From NCBI RefSeq assembly GCF_019320115.1, contig NC_089588.1, positions 116,780,123-116,844,122 of the forward strand: 64,000 nt of DNA, read 5' to 3'. The position numbers and the translations under genes are program-made. This document shows, piece after piece, positions 24,466 to 34,882 of this stretch. Under the pieces are notes generated by a model. It was not told the origin of the DNA, searched no databases, and saw nothing but the letters and a program-made list of their open reading frames with translations. Position 1 is the stretch's first letter. Each line of letters opens with the position of its first letter. The DNA comes from Miscanthus floridulus. Taxonomy: Eukaryota; Streptophyta; Magnoliopsida; Poales; Poaceae.

Positions 24466-27184
24466 TTACCTCATCCTCCTCTTTTCTGTCGGATAGGGAG
24501 ATTGCCAAGGCCTCCTCCTTCTCTTCTTCTCCTCTTCTCTGCCAGAAAGTGAAGCTGCTGAGACCTCCTCCCCATTTGTTTCAGACACTGAGGCTGCAAA
24601 GACCACCTCCTCGGATAGTGAGGTTGCCGAGGCCTCCTTGTCGTCCGTGACCTCATCCTCATCCTCATCCTCTGCCTGGAAACAATATTTATTATTATAT
24701 GGTGCTGAGAAGAGACGAGCAGAAACCAATGGCATTTAATTAATATATATAAATGAGAACCTCCAGGCCGAGTGCAGTTATCAGTTCCTCCAGCATTGCA
24801 GCCAGCCGTGGATATTCAACCGTAAGTATCTGGAGCGCTCGTTCCGTATCCTCAATTTCTTCCGTCTGTCTCCAGAAGCATGCAAAGCATTTCCGTTAAA
24901 TACAACTGCATGGGTGGGCTACTCAAGGCATTGTATTATGAGAGACTAAGTTTGTGCAAACGAAAAATAATGAGTAACCAACGTAAAGTATGAATGAAGC
25001 AGCACAATGTGGGAGATGATGCGAGATAATAATCATAGCAATGGGAAACACATTACCAATCTTTTGAGGTCAGGATTAGGTATATTTTCATACACCCGAA
25101 GTAGTTCATGAGCCACACGGTCTTTGATGGCATTGAAGTGCTCACGAAATCGTTGCTCCTGCAAGCAAGGTAGCCAACAACCATAAGGGTCAACAAAAAA
25201 AGAGTGAAATTCACCAAAGCTCCTTGAAGTTACCTGTAAGTGCCATATAGGTTCCCAAAGTCTCAAAATACATTTTTGGGCCCTGAAGTTAGTTCAGCTC
25301 TCATCCAGTAAACGAGTATTTACACGACCCGATAGCTGACGTGGCATGCTGATTCAACGTTTACATGGATCTGAGTATCCTTTTTCATACGACCTTGGAT
25401 GGAGCTAATTCTAATATGGCAATTGTAGCCCTCCATGAGATCTGTAACTTTCTAGTTTTGGGTTTTTATTTGAGATGGTAAAGATGCTTTTAATGTAAAC
25501 TTCTCAGCAACATGTTAATCGTGTACCAAACATGTAAATCATATTTTTCGAATGGTGTCCGATAAAAATACTTTGCATACAAAAATTCTTGGTCTCATTG
25601 AGATCTACAAATTTATAAAAAATCTCAATACTCGAAAGATGTAGATGTAATCGAGTGCAACAATTTTCATATAAATTATCTGACTGCATTCAAACTATAA
25701 ATATGTAGACCTCGTCTAGAGCTGTAACTTTCATATACAAAGTGTATTTATTTGACACCATACAAGAAAGTTATGAGTTTTCTTTGGCGACAAGTTTTGT
25801 ACACGATTAATATGCTGCTAAAACTTTACAATATTTTTTTAGCATCTTATTGATCTTAAATTAAAAAAACTCAAAACTAGACAGTTATCAATCTCATCAA
25901 GGGCTACAGTTTTCATAAAATAATCATCTTCATCCGAGGTCATATAAAAAAATACGTTTTTTCGAAAACCGTAGAGATCCATGTAAGTGCTGAGTCAGTA
26001 TGGCACATCAGCTAGCGGGTCGGGTAAGCACCCGTGTGGACTTGGATGAGACCCGAACTTACTTTAGGGACCTAAAGATACATTTTATGATTTTGGGGAC
26101 CTATATGACACGTGCAGACAAATTTAAGGAGCAGCCAAGTCAGAAAGGTGTATAGATACTAGATGGTACGATTATTTCCATTCATAATGCATGGACTCAG
26201 AACCAATGACCCTATGGATCAAGTGGAGAGTACCTTATGTTTTGCAGCATCCCGGAGAGTCGTATTAGTTTTCTGCTCAACAATCTCGACTACCTTATTG
26301 TTCAGTGTGTTTTGAAGGTGTATCTGATGATTAACTTGGTCGACGAGTCGTGTCCTCTGTCGTTAATAATTTCAGCCGGTACAAGGCTTAAATTTAGGAT
26401 CGAGACCAAGGCTACAAAATCTGATGATTGACTAAGTACAGTAGTGCATAGCGGGGCATATACCTTGCATTTTTGTCGTTCCAACAACATCTGCGAATCT
26501 GAATCAGACTTTACCATTCTATCTTCAGCGTATCTTATGATCTCAAGCGTTGGAGGGTTGTTAGGGTGGTGGATCTCGACTGCCTGCCTCAGCTCGGCCT
26601 CCACTTCCTCCACTTCCGTTGGGAAGCAAAAGTCACAGATGACGTGAGCCTTGATTCCCTGCAGTGATGAGATCTTTCCTAATAATCCTAGGTCAAGACC
26701 CAGCTTGTCGACCATAATGTCAAACACACGGATGTTCAGGTTCAAGACATGAGGCATTGGCATAGCTCCCTGTGCAAACAGTTTTATAAAGTTAGAGGCT
26801 AAAACTGGGCAACCATGGATTATTCGCAATGTATGTACGTAGTATCATGAGTACAGAGTATGACGTACCTGCAGGCTGAACATATATCTCAGTTCGTCCA
26901 GCATTGCAGCGAGTCGTGGATATTGGACGGTGAGTATCTCCAATGCCTGTTCCATAGCCTTGATATCCTCCACCTATTGTGAGAACAAAATGCATTTCCA
27001 ATTAATACAAACTGGGTGGGTACAAAACATAAGGCTGCAATATGTGGATTGAAGTGAAGACGTGCATTACAGGAGCGTGATGTGCGAGGTCACGATCATG
27101 TATAGGTGTATCTTCTTGCACGGGAAGTAGCTTGTGCTGCACGCGGTCATATGTCTCGGAGAATAGCTGATGAAATCCTTGCAC
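24466..27184 (-). CDS. Modular gene of short coil-like exons with an NLR C-terminal module (partial)
   Basis: Seven minus-strand exons have GT-AG borders and all lie in phase 0: 27071-27184 (a), 26869-26973 (b), 26464-26769 (c), 26234-26356 (d), 25057-25158 (a'), 24761-24865 (b') and 24466-24675 (acidic, ends TAA). Exon a' resembles a (DRVAHELL against DRVQHKLL), and b' resembles b (ILTVEYPRLAAMLEEL against ILTVQYPRLAAMLDEL). Exon c (about 102 residues) is homologous to the last ~100 LRR-end residues of the NLR gene, sharing EVEEVEAELR, and d is homologous to that gene's exon 3. The final exon is Glu/Asp/Ser-rich. No start codon or NB-ARC lies upstream within 1.4 kb. Either this is the 3' part of the NLR locus cut off by the copia composite, or it is a decayed paralogue. 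Expression is unknown; the function of the tail is not known to me. Confidence 0.6.
25219..26132. mobile_element. Long-TIR (foldback or Mutator-like) element in intron
   Basis: Imperfect inverted repeats of about 150 bases face each other: 25219-25375 (GCTCCTTGAAGTTACC..., with CATATAGGTTCCCAAA) and 25975-26132 (complement with CATATAGGTCCCCAAA). Both also share the segment near TCTCATCCA and CTAGCTGA/ATAGCTGA. The interior encodes nothing and has ATCTACAACTTT-type repeats like those in the CACTA elements. It sits between exons d and a' of the modular gene. I could not read a clear target duplication. Confidence 0.65.
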
Positions 27185-27490
27185 CTGTTGCAAGCACCAA
27201 CACACAAATGATTTTAGGAGAGAGCCTTTTATTTTCAGACATTGCACTTTTGTCAGTCCATTTCTGTCAAAGGTTTTTTTATGTCAGCTTTTTTTAGGAG
27301 ACGCTAAAAATATAACCCCATTTCAGAATATTGAGTTTAAAAGGTGGACCAATGGACCCTCTGTGTAAATGGTAAGGGAGGCGGTACACTTTAGAGGCTA
27401 GCCTTCGAGAATCAATTTTTGGAGATGGGCTTCTTTTACTTGGCAACCTGCTATGAAAAAACGGTGCGATAAGTAATCCTTTGAAGACTG

Positions 27491-27514
27491 CCCCCCCCCC
27501 CCCCCCCCCCCCCC
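27491..27514. repeat. 24-base poly-C homopolymer
   Basis: Twenty-four consecutive C residues are followed by a C-rich stretch to about 27700. Such tracts can form i-motif or G-quadruplex structures and are prone to length errors in sequencing. Confidence 0.95.
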
Positions 27515-27895
27515 AAAGCCTCAACCCCATCCCCACTCTGCCTCTGTCTCTCTCCCTCAATACGACACTCATCCCTTTTTGTTCCCATCATAACCTAGCA
27601 CCCCAACCCCATTGGCAGCCGCACCACCAACCCAACCCTCTAGCCACCCCCACGCATCCCACCCCACCGCCCACCACCTCACTGCTACCGCCGTCCTAGA
27701 TTTTTTGAACTATGAGCCAATGCCAAAACTTTTAGCTTCTACCGGCTCCTCCTCTCAAATATACTCTCCCAAACCGTTTTGCCAAATATTTTTCATAAAA
27801 GCCAGAGCCGAAGCCATTATAGAAGGAACATGTCCGTGCTAAATTGCCCTTTCGGGTGTCCTTAATTAGAATATAGAATCACATATATTATGACA

Positions 27896-28096
27896 TACCC
27901 CCTTTGTCTCATAGGAAGTCAAACATTTTTAACTTTGACCTAATATGTATAATTAATTATTAATGTTTATGGTATATAATAAATATCATTAGATTAATTC
28001 TTGAATATATTTTTCTAATAAGCTTATTTTTAGATACAAATGTTGCTAATATTTTCTATAAATCTAGCCAAACTTAAGAATCTTTAACGTACACAG
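27896..28096. mobile_element. Degraded Stowaway-like MITE
   Basis: It starts at TA followed by CCCCCTTTGTCTCATAGG, a diverged Stowaway terminus, and carries internal AT-rich stretches typical of Stowaway/mariner MITEs (ATATCATTAGATTAATTC). The opposed GTCAAAC and AGCCAAAC sides face each other. The right terminus is not clear. Confidence 0.5.
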
Positions 28097-28640
28097 AACC
28101 CATAACACTCTTTTTTGGAAAGAGTATATATATGGGTGACACCAGTGGACATCCTTGTCTCTACAAAACTCATTTATTAGTGTAGTGGTCCTCGTGTAAA
28201 CAAAATTCTCATAGGAAACACAAAACATTATTTATTACGGATGAAAATTATCTACCTCGGCGAACACCAGTAAAAAGTTCCATTTTGTTGTTGTTACTAA
28301 CAGTGGCACATCACTTTTACTGTTTTCAGTAGATGAATAAAAACACCACCTACAAGACATTGAGTATTTTTGTCGTTTCACAGGATGGACATAGCATTGA
28401 ATTGTGATGCACCCTACTAGACAGTAGGATGCAATGCAACATTCTCAACGCCCAATCTTGATGAAACTAGCATCTTCCATCATTCTCTCTCCATAACTCT
28501 AATGCCGTGATGCCTTTTTTGTCCATATGGCACTTTATTTACATAGATTGAAACCCCATTAGGACTAGTCTAAAATGCCATGAGAAAAGAATGGACGAAG
28601 TAGTACTTCAAGGGCCGGGCGTGCAGGGACGGGCTGAATG

Positions 28641-28728
28641 TGTTGGAGTTGTTTCAAATTCACTCCAGGATATAGGCCAGGCTTCTGACGGAGCGAAGCG
28701 GAGGCCCGTCGCCAGAGGCTTGGGCCGG
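28641..28728 (+). repeat. Truncated first LTR of the copia composite
   Basis: It matches the first ~88 bases of the other two LTRs up to TTGGGCCGG, then jumps directly into the middle of reverse transcriptase (GGAACAAGAGG, equivalent to position 33167). Confidence 0.9.
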
Positions 28729-28730
28729 GG

Positions 28731-29801
28731 AACAAGAGGTTTGATTCATTTATGTTAGCACACAGTTTTAAAAGATCTAAGTATGATAGCTGTGTTTACA
28801 TCAAGCATGTTAATGGATCACCTATATATTTGCTGTTATATGTTGATGATATGCTGATTGCTGCCAAGAGTAAGATTGAAATCACTAAGTTAAAGAAGCT
28901 ATTGAGTAGTGGTTTTGATATGAAAGATCTTGGTAGTGCTAAGAAAATTCTTGGTATGGAAATTAGTAGAGACAGAAAATCTGGTTTGCTATTTCTTAGT
29001 CAACAAAATTATATCAAGAAAGTTCTTCAGCGTTTCAACATGCAAAATGCTAAGGTTGTTAGTACCCCTATTGCACCTCACTTTAAGTTGTCAGCTGCTC
29101 AGTGTCCTAGTACAGATGCAGAGATTGAATACATGTCAAGGGTTCCTTATTCTAGTGCTATTGGGTCTTTGATGTATGCCATGGTTTGCTCTCGTCCAGA
29201 TTTGTCATATGCTATGAGTCTTGTTAGTAGATATATGTCTAATCCTGGCAAAGAACATTGGAGGGCAGTTCAGTGGATTTTCAGGTACCTCAGAGGCACA
29301 GCAGATTCCTGTTTAAAGTTTGGAAGAACTGATAAGGGTCTTATTGGCTATGTGGATTCTGATTATGCTGCTGATCTGGACAGGCGAAGATCACTTACAG
29401 GTTATGTGTTTACTGTTGACAGTTGTGCTGTGAGTTGGAGGGCTACTTTACAGTCAGTTGTTGCTTTGTCTACTACTGAAGCAGAATATATGGCTATTTG
29501 TGAAGCGTGCAAAGAATTAATTTGGCTGAAAGGTTTGTACGCTGAGCTTTGTGGAGTTGAATCTTGCATAAGTTTGCACTGTGACAGTCAAAGTGCAATT
29601 TACCTCACTAAAGATCAGATGTTCCATGAGAGAACTAAACACATAGATATCAAGTATCATTTTGTGCGTGATGTGATTGAAGAAGGTAAGCTGAAGGTAT
29701 GCAAGATTAATACTCATGATAATCCTGCTGATATGATGACAAAACCTGTTCCTATTGCTAAGTTTGAGCTGTGCTCAAGCTTAGTTGGTTTAATTGGATA
29801 G
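28731..29801 (+). pseudogene. 3' half of copia pol (RT end and RNase H), first copy
   Basis: An open frame covers the reverse transcriptase C-terminal half, with the catalytic [10 protein letters not shown], and RNase H with [14 protein letters not shown] and the late HCDSQSA and HFVRD motifs. It has no gag, protease, integrase or RT N-terminus, because a deletion joins it to the LTR. It is identical to the second copy except for three residues (MVCS for MICS, ADSC for ADFC, TVDS for TVGS). Confidence 0.9.
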
Positions 29802-29902
29802 TCCAAGAGACTATTGTTGGCACCAGTGGTTTTCTATCTTTGTTATGTTCAGGATGAAGGGTTGATTTATGATACAAGATGAATTTGTCTCAAGGTGGAG
29901 TT

Positions 29903-30174
29903 TGTTGGAGTTGTTCCAAATTCACTCCAGGATATAGGCCAGGCTTCTGACGGAGCGAAGCGGAGGCCCGTCGCCGGAGACTTGATTCGTGGAGACTTGA
30001 TTCTCTTGTAAGCCGCCATAGGCGTGTAACCCAAAACTCTTGAGATAGTGAGATTGTTGCTGGCTGGTGCCCGTGGTTTTTCCCCTTCACATCAGAGGGG
30101 TTTTCCACGTTAAATCGTGTGTCTCCTCTGTGGCTTGATTCTTTACTTCATATTCTTATACGTCGTTCATAACA
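29903..30174 (+). repeat. Middle LTR of the copia composite
   Basis: It starts TGTTGG and ends CATAACA, 272 bases. It lacks 26 bases present in the right LTR, including GGTATATACACCC, which is the only TATA-like sequence there. After two bases comes TGGTACCGGAGC (30177-30188), a diverged version of the initiator-Met tRNA primer binding site. Confidence 0.92.
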
Positions 30175-30176
30175 AG

Positions 30177-30188
30177 TGGTACCGGAGC
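30177..30188 (+). promoter_or_regulatory. Primer binding site, copia composite
   Basis: TGGTACCGGAGC lies two bases after the middle LTR. The usual plant copia site, complementary to initiator-Met tRNA, is TGGTATCAGAGC; two positions differ. Confidence 0.75.
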
Positions 30189-30208
30189 TTTGGTTGCTGT
30201 TAGGGTTC

Positions 30209-33200
30209 ATGACGACGTCGATGAAGTTCGATCTTCCGCTGCTGAACTACGACACGCGGTTCTCGCTATGGCAAGTCAAGATGCGGGGGATTCTGGCGCA
30301 GACTCATGACTATGATGAGGCGCTGGATAGTTTCGGAAAGAGGAAGGCCGAGTGGACTCCAGAAGAGATCCGCAAGGATCAGAAGGCGCTCGCCCTAATT
30401 CAGTTGCATCTTCATAATGATATTTTGCAGGAGTGTCTGAAAGAGAAAACTGCTGCAGAACTATGGTTGAAACTCGAATCGATCTGTATGTCCAAGGATC
30501 TAACCAGTAAGATGCAGATGAAGATGAAGCTGTTCACCCTGAAGATGAAGGAGGAGGATTCAGTGATGAGCCACATCGCTGAATTCAAGAAGATCGTCGC
30601 CAACCTAGTGTCGATGGAGGTGAAGTATGATGATGAGGACTTAGGTCTTTTGCTGCTATGTTCTTTGCCAAATTCGTATGCAAATTTTTGTGACACCATA
30701 CTTTTGAGCCATGATGAACTAACCCTAAAGGAAGTTTATGAGGCTCTCCAGTCTAGGGAGAAGATGAGAGGCATGGTGCAGAATGACGGGACGTCGTCCT
30801 CCAAGGGCGATGCTTTGCATGTGAGAGGCAGAACTGAAAACAGATCCTCCAATGATGGCAATGATGGTAGAAAGAACTACGAAAGGAGAGGCCGTTCAAA
30901 GTCCAAGCCGCATGGTAATAAAAAGTTCTGTGTTTATTGCAAGCTGACAAATCATAATGTTGAGGATTGTAGAAAAGTACAGAATAAGGAGAAGAGGAAA
31001 AACAAGTTGGCTGGTAAGGTCTCTGTTGCTGTTGCTGCGTCTGATGATGATTCTGGAGATTGTCTGGTAGTATTTGCTGGTTGTGTTGCTGGTCATGATG
31101 AATGGATTCTCGATTCCGCATGTTCATTTCATATTTGCACTAACAGAAATTGGTCTAGCTCGTATAAGCCTGTGCAGAAAGGGGATGTTGTGCGGATGGG
31201 AGATGATAACCCGTGTGACATTGTGGGGATTGGATCAGTTCAGATCAAGACTGATGATGGCATGACACGCACGCTGAAAAACGTCAGGTATATACCAGGG
31301 ATGTCCAGAAATCTTATCTCATTGAGCACGCTTGATGCAGAAGGTTACAAATATTCCGGTTCAGATGGCGTTCTGAAGGTATCAAAAGGTTCTCTTGTTT
31401 GCTTGAAAGGTGATCTTAATTCTGTAAAGTTATATGTCCTTAGAGGGTGTACTTTACCTGGTTCTGATTCCGCTGTTGCTGCTGTTACTAATGATGAACC
31501 TAGTAAAACTAACCTTTGGCATATGCGTTTGGGACATATGAGTCACCATGGTATGGCAGAATTGATGAAGAGAAACCTGCTGGATGGCTGCACTTCGAGT
31601 AAAATAAAGTTTTGTGAGCATTGTATTTTCGGGAAGCATAAAAGGGTACATTTCAACACTTCTGTTCACACCACTAAAGGTACTCTTGATTATGTTCATG
31701 CTGATTTATGGGGTCCTTCCCGTAAGTCCTCACTTGGTGGTGCTCGTTACATGCTTACAATTATTGATGATTACTCTAGAAGGGTTTGGCCTTATTTTCT
31801 AAAACAGAAAGATGATACTTTTGCTGCTTTTAAGGACTGGAAAGTAATCATAGAAAGGCAAACTGAAAGGAAGGTAAAATTGCTTCGTACTGATAATGGT
31901 GGAGAATTTTGTTCGCGTGAATTTAATGATTATTGTAGATCGGAAGGCATTGTTAGGCATCACACCATACCCCATACTCCACAACAGAATGGTGTGGCTG
32001 AACGCATGAACAGAACCATCATGTCCAAGGCCCGTTGCATGCTGTCTAATGCCAGGATGAGCAAGCATTTTTGGGCTGAAGCTGCTAATACTGCCTGTTA
32101 CTTGATAAACAGGTCGCCTTCTATTCCACTAAATAAAAGAACTCCCATTGAGGTATGGTCTGGTACGCCTGTTGATTATTCACAGTTGAAAGTTTTTGGA
32201 TGCACTGCTTATGCTCATGTTGATAATGGAAAATTAGAGCCTAGAGCTGTTAAGTGTCTTTTCCTTGGTTATAGTTCGGGAGTCAAAGGCTATAAATTGT
32301 GGAATCCTGAAACAGGAAAGACTTTTATGAGCAGGAGTGTTGTTTTCAATGAATCTGTGATGTTTACTGACAGTTTGCCCTCAGATCATGTTCCAAAAAA
32401 AGAGCTGCAGCGTATGCGCATGCAGGTGGAGCATGTTGATGATGATACAGGTGTGCAGGTGGAGCCTGTTGATGAGCATGGTGACCATGATAATGATGTT
32501 GCTGAGGATGATGCTCATGATGATGTTCAGCAAACTCCTCCTATTTTGCAGTTAGAGGAGGATTTACCTATTGCTCAACGCAAGTCAAAAAGGACAATTG
32601 CACCTCCTAAGCGTCTTATTGAAGAGTGTAATTTGTCTTACTATGCTTTGAGTTGTGCTGAATAGGTGGAGAATGTTCATGAGCCAGCAACCTATAAAGA
32701 AGCTATTCGTTGTGGTGATACTGAGAATTGGATTTCTGCTATGCATGAGGAGATGCAGTCTCTTGAGAAGAACAGTACATGGGAGATTGTACCTTTGCCT
32801 AAGAATAAGAAGACCATCAGCTGTAAATGGATCTTCAAGAGAAAGGAGGGTTTATCTCCAAGCGAGCCTCCAAAGTATAAGGCAAGGTTAGTTGCTAAAG
32901 GCTACAGTTAAATTCCGGGTGTTGACTACAATGATGTGTTCTCTCCAGTGGTAAAACATAGTTCAATTCGTACTTTCCTTAGTATTGTTGCTTCACATGA
33001 TCTTGAGCTTGAGCAGTTAGATGTGAAGACTGCGTTTTTGCATGGAGAGCTTGAGGAGGACATATACATGGACCAACCAGAAGGGTTCATAGTGCCTAGC
33101 AAGGAAAAATATGTGTGCAAGTTGAAGAGATCCTTGTATGGTTTGAAACAGTCCCCTCATCAGTGGAACAAGAGGTTTGATTCATTTATGTTAGCACACA

Positions 33201-34237
33201 GTTTTAAAAGATCTAAGTATGATAGCTGTGTTTACATCAAGCATGTTAATGGATCACCTATATATTTGCTGTTATATGTTGATGATATGCTGATTGCTGC
33301 CAAGAGTAAGATTGAAATCACTAAGTTAAAGAAGCTATTGAGTAGTGGTTTTGATATGAAAGATCTTGGTAGTGCTAAGAAAATTCTTGGTATGGAAATT
33401 AGTAGAGACAGAAAATCTGGTTTGCTATTTCTTAGTCAACAAAATTATATCAAGAAAGTTCTTCAGCGTTTCAACATGCAAAATGCTAAGGTTGTTAGTA
33501 CCCCTATTGCACCTCACTTTAAGTTGTCAGCTGCTCAGTGTCCTAGTACAGATGCAGAGATTGAATACATGTCAAGGGTTCCTTATTCTAGTGCTATTGG
33601 GTCTTTGATGTATGCCATGATTTGCTCTCGTCCAGATTTGTCATATGCTATGAGTCTTGTTAGTAGATATATGTCTAATCCTGGCAAAGAACATTGGAGG
33701 GCAGTTCAGTGGATTTTCAGGTACCTCAGAGGCACAGCAGATTTCTGTTTAAAGTTTGGAAGAACTGATAAGGGTCTTATTGGCTATGTGGATTCTGATT
33801 ATGCTGCTGATCTGGACAGGCGAAGATCACTTACAGGTTATGTGTTTACTGTTGGCAGTTGTGCTGTGAGTTGGAGGGCTACTTTACAGTCAGTTGTTGC
33901 TTTGTCTACTACTGAAGCAGAATATATGGCTATTTGTGAAGCGTGCAAAGAATTAATTTGGCTGAAAGGTTTGTACGCTGAGCTTTGTGGAGTTGAATCT
34001 TGCATAAGTTTGCACTGTGACAGTCAAAGTGCAATTTACCTCACTAAAGATCAGATGTTCCATGAGAGAACTAAACACATAGATATCAAGTATCATTTTG
34101 TGCGTGATGTGATTGAAGAAGGTAAGCTGAAGGTATGCAAGATTAATACTCATGATAATCCTGCTGATATGATGACAAAACCTGTTCCTATTGCTAAGTT
34201 TGAGCTGTGCTCAAGCTTAGTTGGTTTAATTGGATAG
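30209..34237 (+). pseudogene. gag-pol of copia composite, second (nearly intact) copy
   Basis: I take the ATG at 30209 (MTTSMKFDLPLL), just after the primer binding site. Order: gag of the UBN2 type, CCHC knuckle CVYCKLTNHNVEDC (about 30950), protease LDSACSFH (about 31111), integrase zinc motif and core (HADLWGP, TDNGGEF, PQQNGVAER), then RT with VDDMLIA and RNase H with TTEAEYMA. Two nonsense codons split it: TAG at 32663 before VENVHEP and TAA at 32909 between GYS and IPGVDY, where homologues have Gln. Otherwise the frame is open for about 1340 codons, so it has been damaged only recently. Confidence 0.92.
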
Positions 34238-34338
34238 TCCAAGAGACTATTGTTGGCACCAGTGGTTTTCTATCTTTGTTATGTTCAGGATGAAGGGTTG
34301 ATTTATGATACAAGATGAATTTGTCTCAAGGTGGAGTT

Positions 34339-34636
34339 TGTTGGAGTTGTTCCAAATTCACTCCAGGATATAGGCCAGGCTTCTGACGGAGCGAAGCGGA
34401 GGCCCGTCGCCGTAGGCTTGGGCCGGTATATACACCCTTGCTAGGGTTTCGTGGAGACTTGATTCTCTTGTAAGCCGCCATAGGCGTGTAACCCAAAACT
34501 CTTGAGATAGTGAGATTGTTGCTGGCTGGTGCCCGTGGTTTTTCCCCTTCACATCGGAGGGGTTTTCCACGTTAAATCGTGTGTCTCCTCTGTGGCTTGA
34601 TTCTTTACTTCATATTCTTATACGTCGTTCATAACA
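34339..34636 (+). repeat. Right LTR of the copia composite
   Basis: It is 298 bases long and starts TGTTGG after a purine-rich AAGGTGGAGTT. It keeps GGTATATACACCC, a likely TATA region, and ends CATAACA followed by the target duplication GAATG. Confidence 0.92.
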
Positions 34637-34753
34637 GAATGGTATATAGAGAGAATTAAAGCAAGCTAGCAAGAATAAAAGGCACCAAAATGGACGTGCC
34701 AAGCTTGAATTGATATTTGGCTGTGAGATCGATTAAACATTTAATAGGACGAA

Positions 34754-34882
34754 TTAGTTATTTTTCCTTGAATCATCACTGAGATTCAAGTTGGTTATCT
34801 GCTCGCCCATCTCGACTGCCTCATGATGGATTGAGTTATGAAGTACTATCTGATGATAAATTCTTTCATCGAGTCTCTGTGC
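34754..34882 (-). CDS. NLR terminal exon: coil-like module with lost donor
   Basis: It encodes RLDERIYHQIVLHNS and EAVEMGEQI, then ends SRKNN and TAA. Aligned with the sister exons, the place where they have AAG|GTA reads AAC|TAA here: the splice donor has been replaced and the stop lies in what was intron. Skipping this exon would also keep the frame, since its sisters are symmetrical. Confidence 0.7.
   Translation of the reverse strand, partial: AQRLDERIYHQIVLHNSIHHEAVEMGEQITNLNLSDDSRKNN

Larger units (their letters stand above)
27185..28640. other. Spacer upstream of the modular exons
   Basis: Apart from the poly-C run and the Stowaway-like sequence noted separately, I see no gene. A further exon of the modular type is possible but I could not identify one. 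Confidence 0.4.
28641..34636 (+). mobile_element. Ty1/copia composite: LTR-partial-LTR-full-LTR
   Basis: Three LTRs begin TGTTGGAGTTGT: a 5' piece at 28641-28728, a full LTR at 29903-30174 and a full LTR at 34339-34636. A truncated internal region lies between the first two and a full internal region between the last two. The outermost flanks carry the 5-bp duplication GAATG (28636-28640 and 34637-34641), so the whole array occupies a single insertion site. The two pol copies differ by about three bases in 1050. The protein type is Tork/Tnt1-like. Confidence 0.92.
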
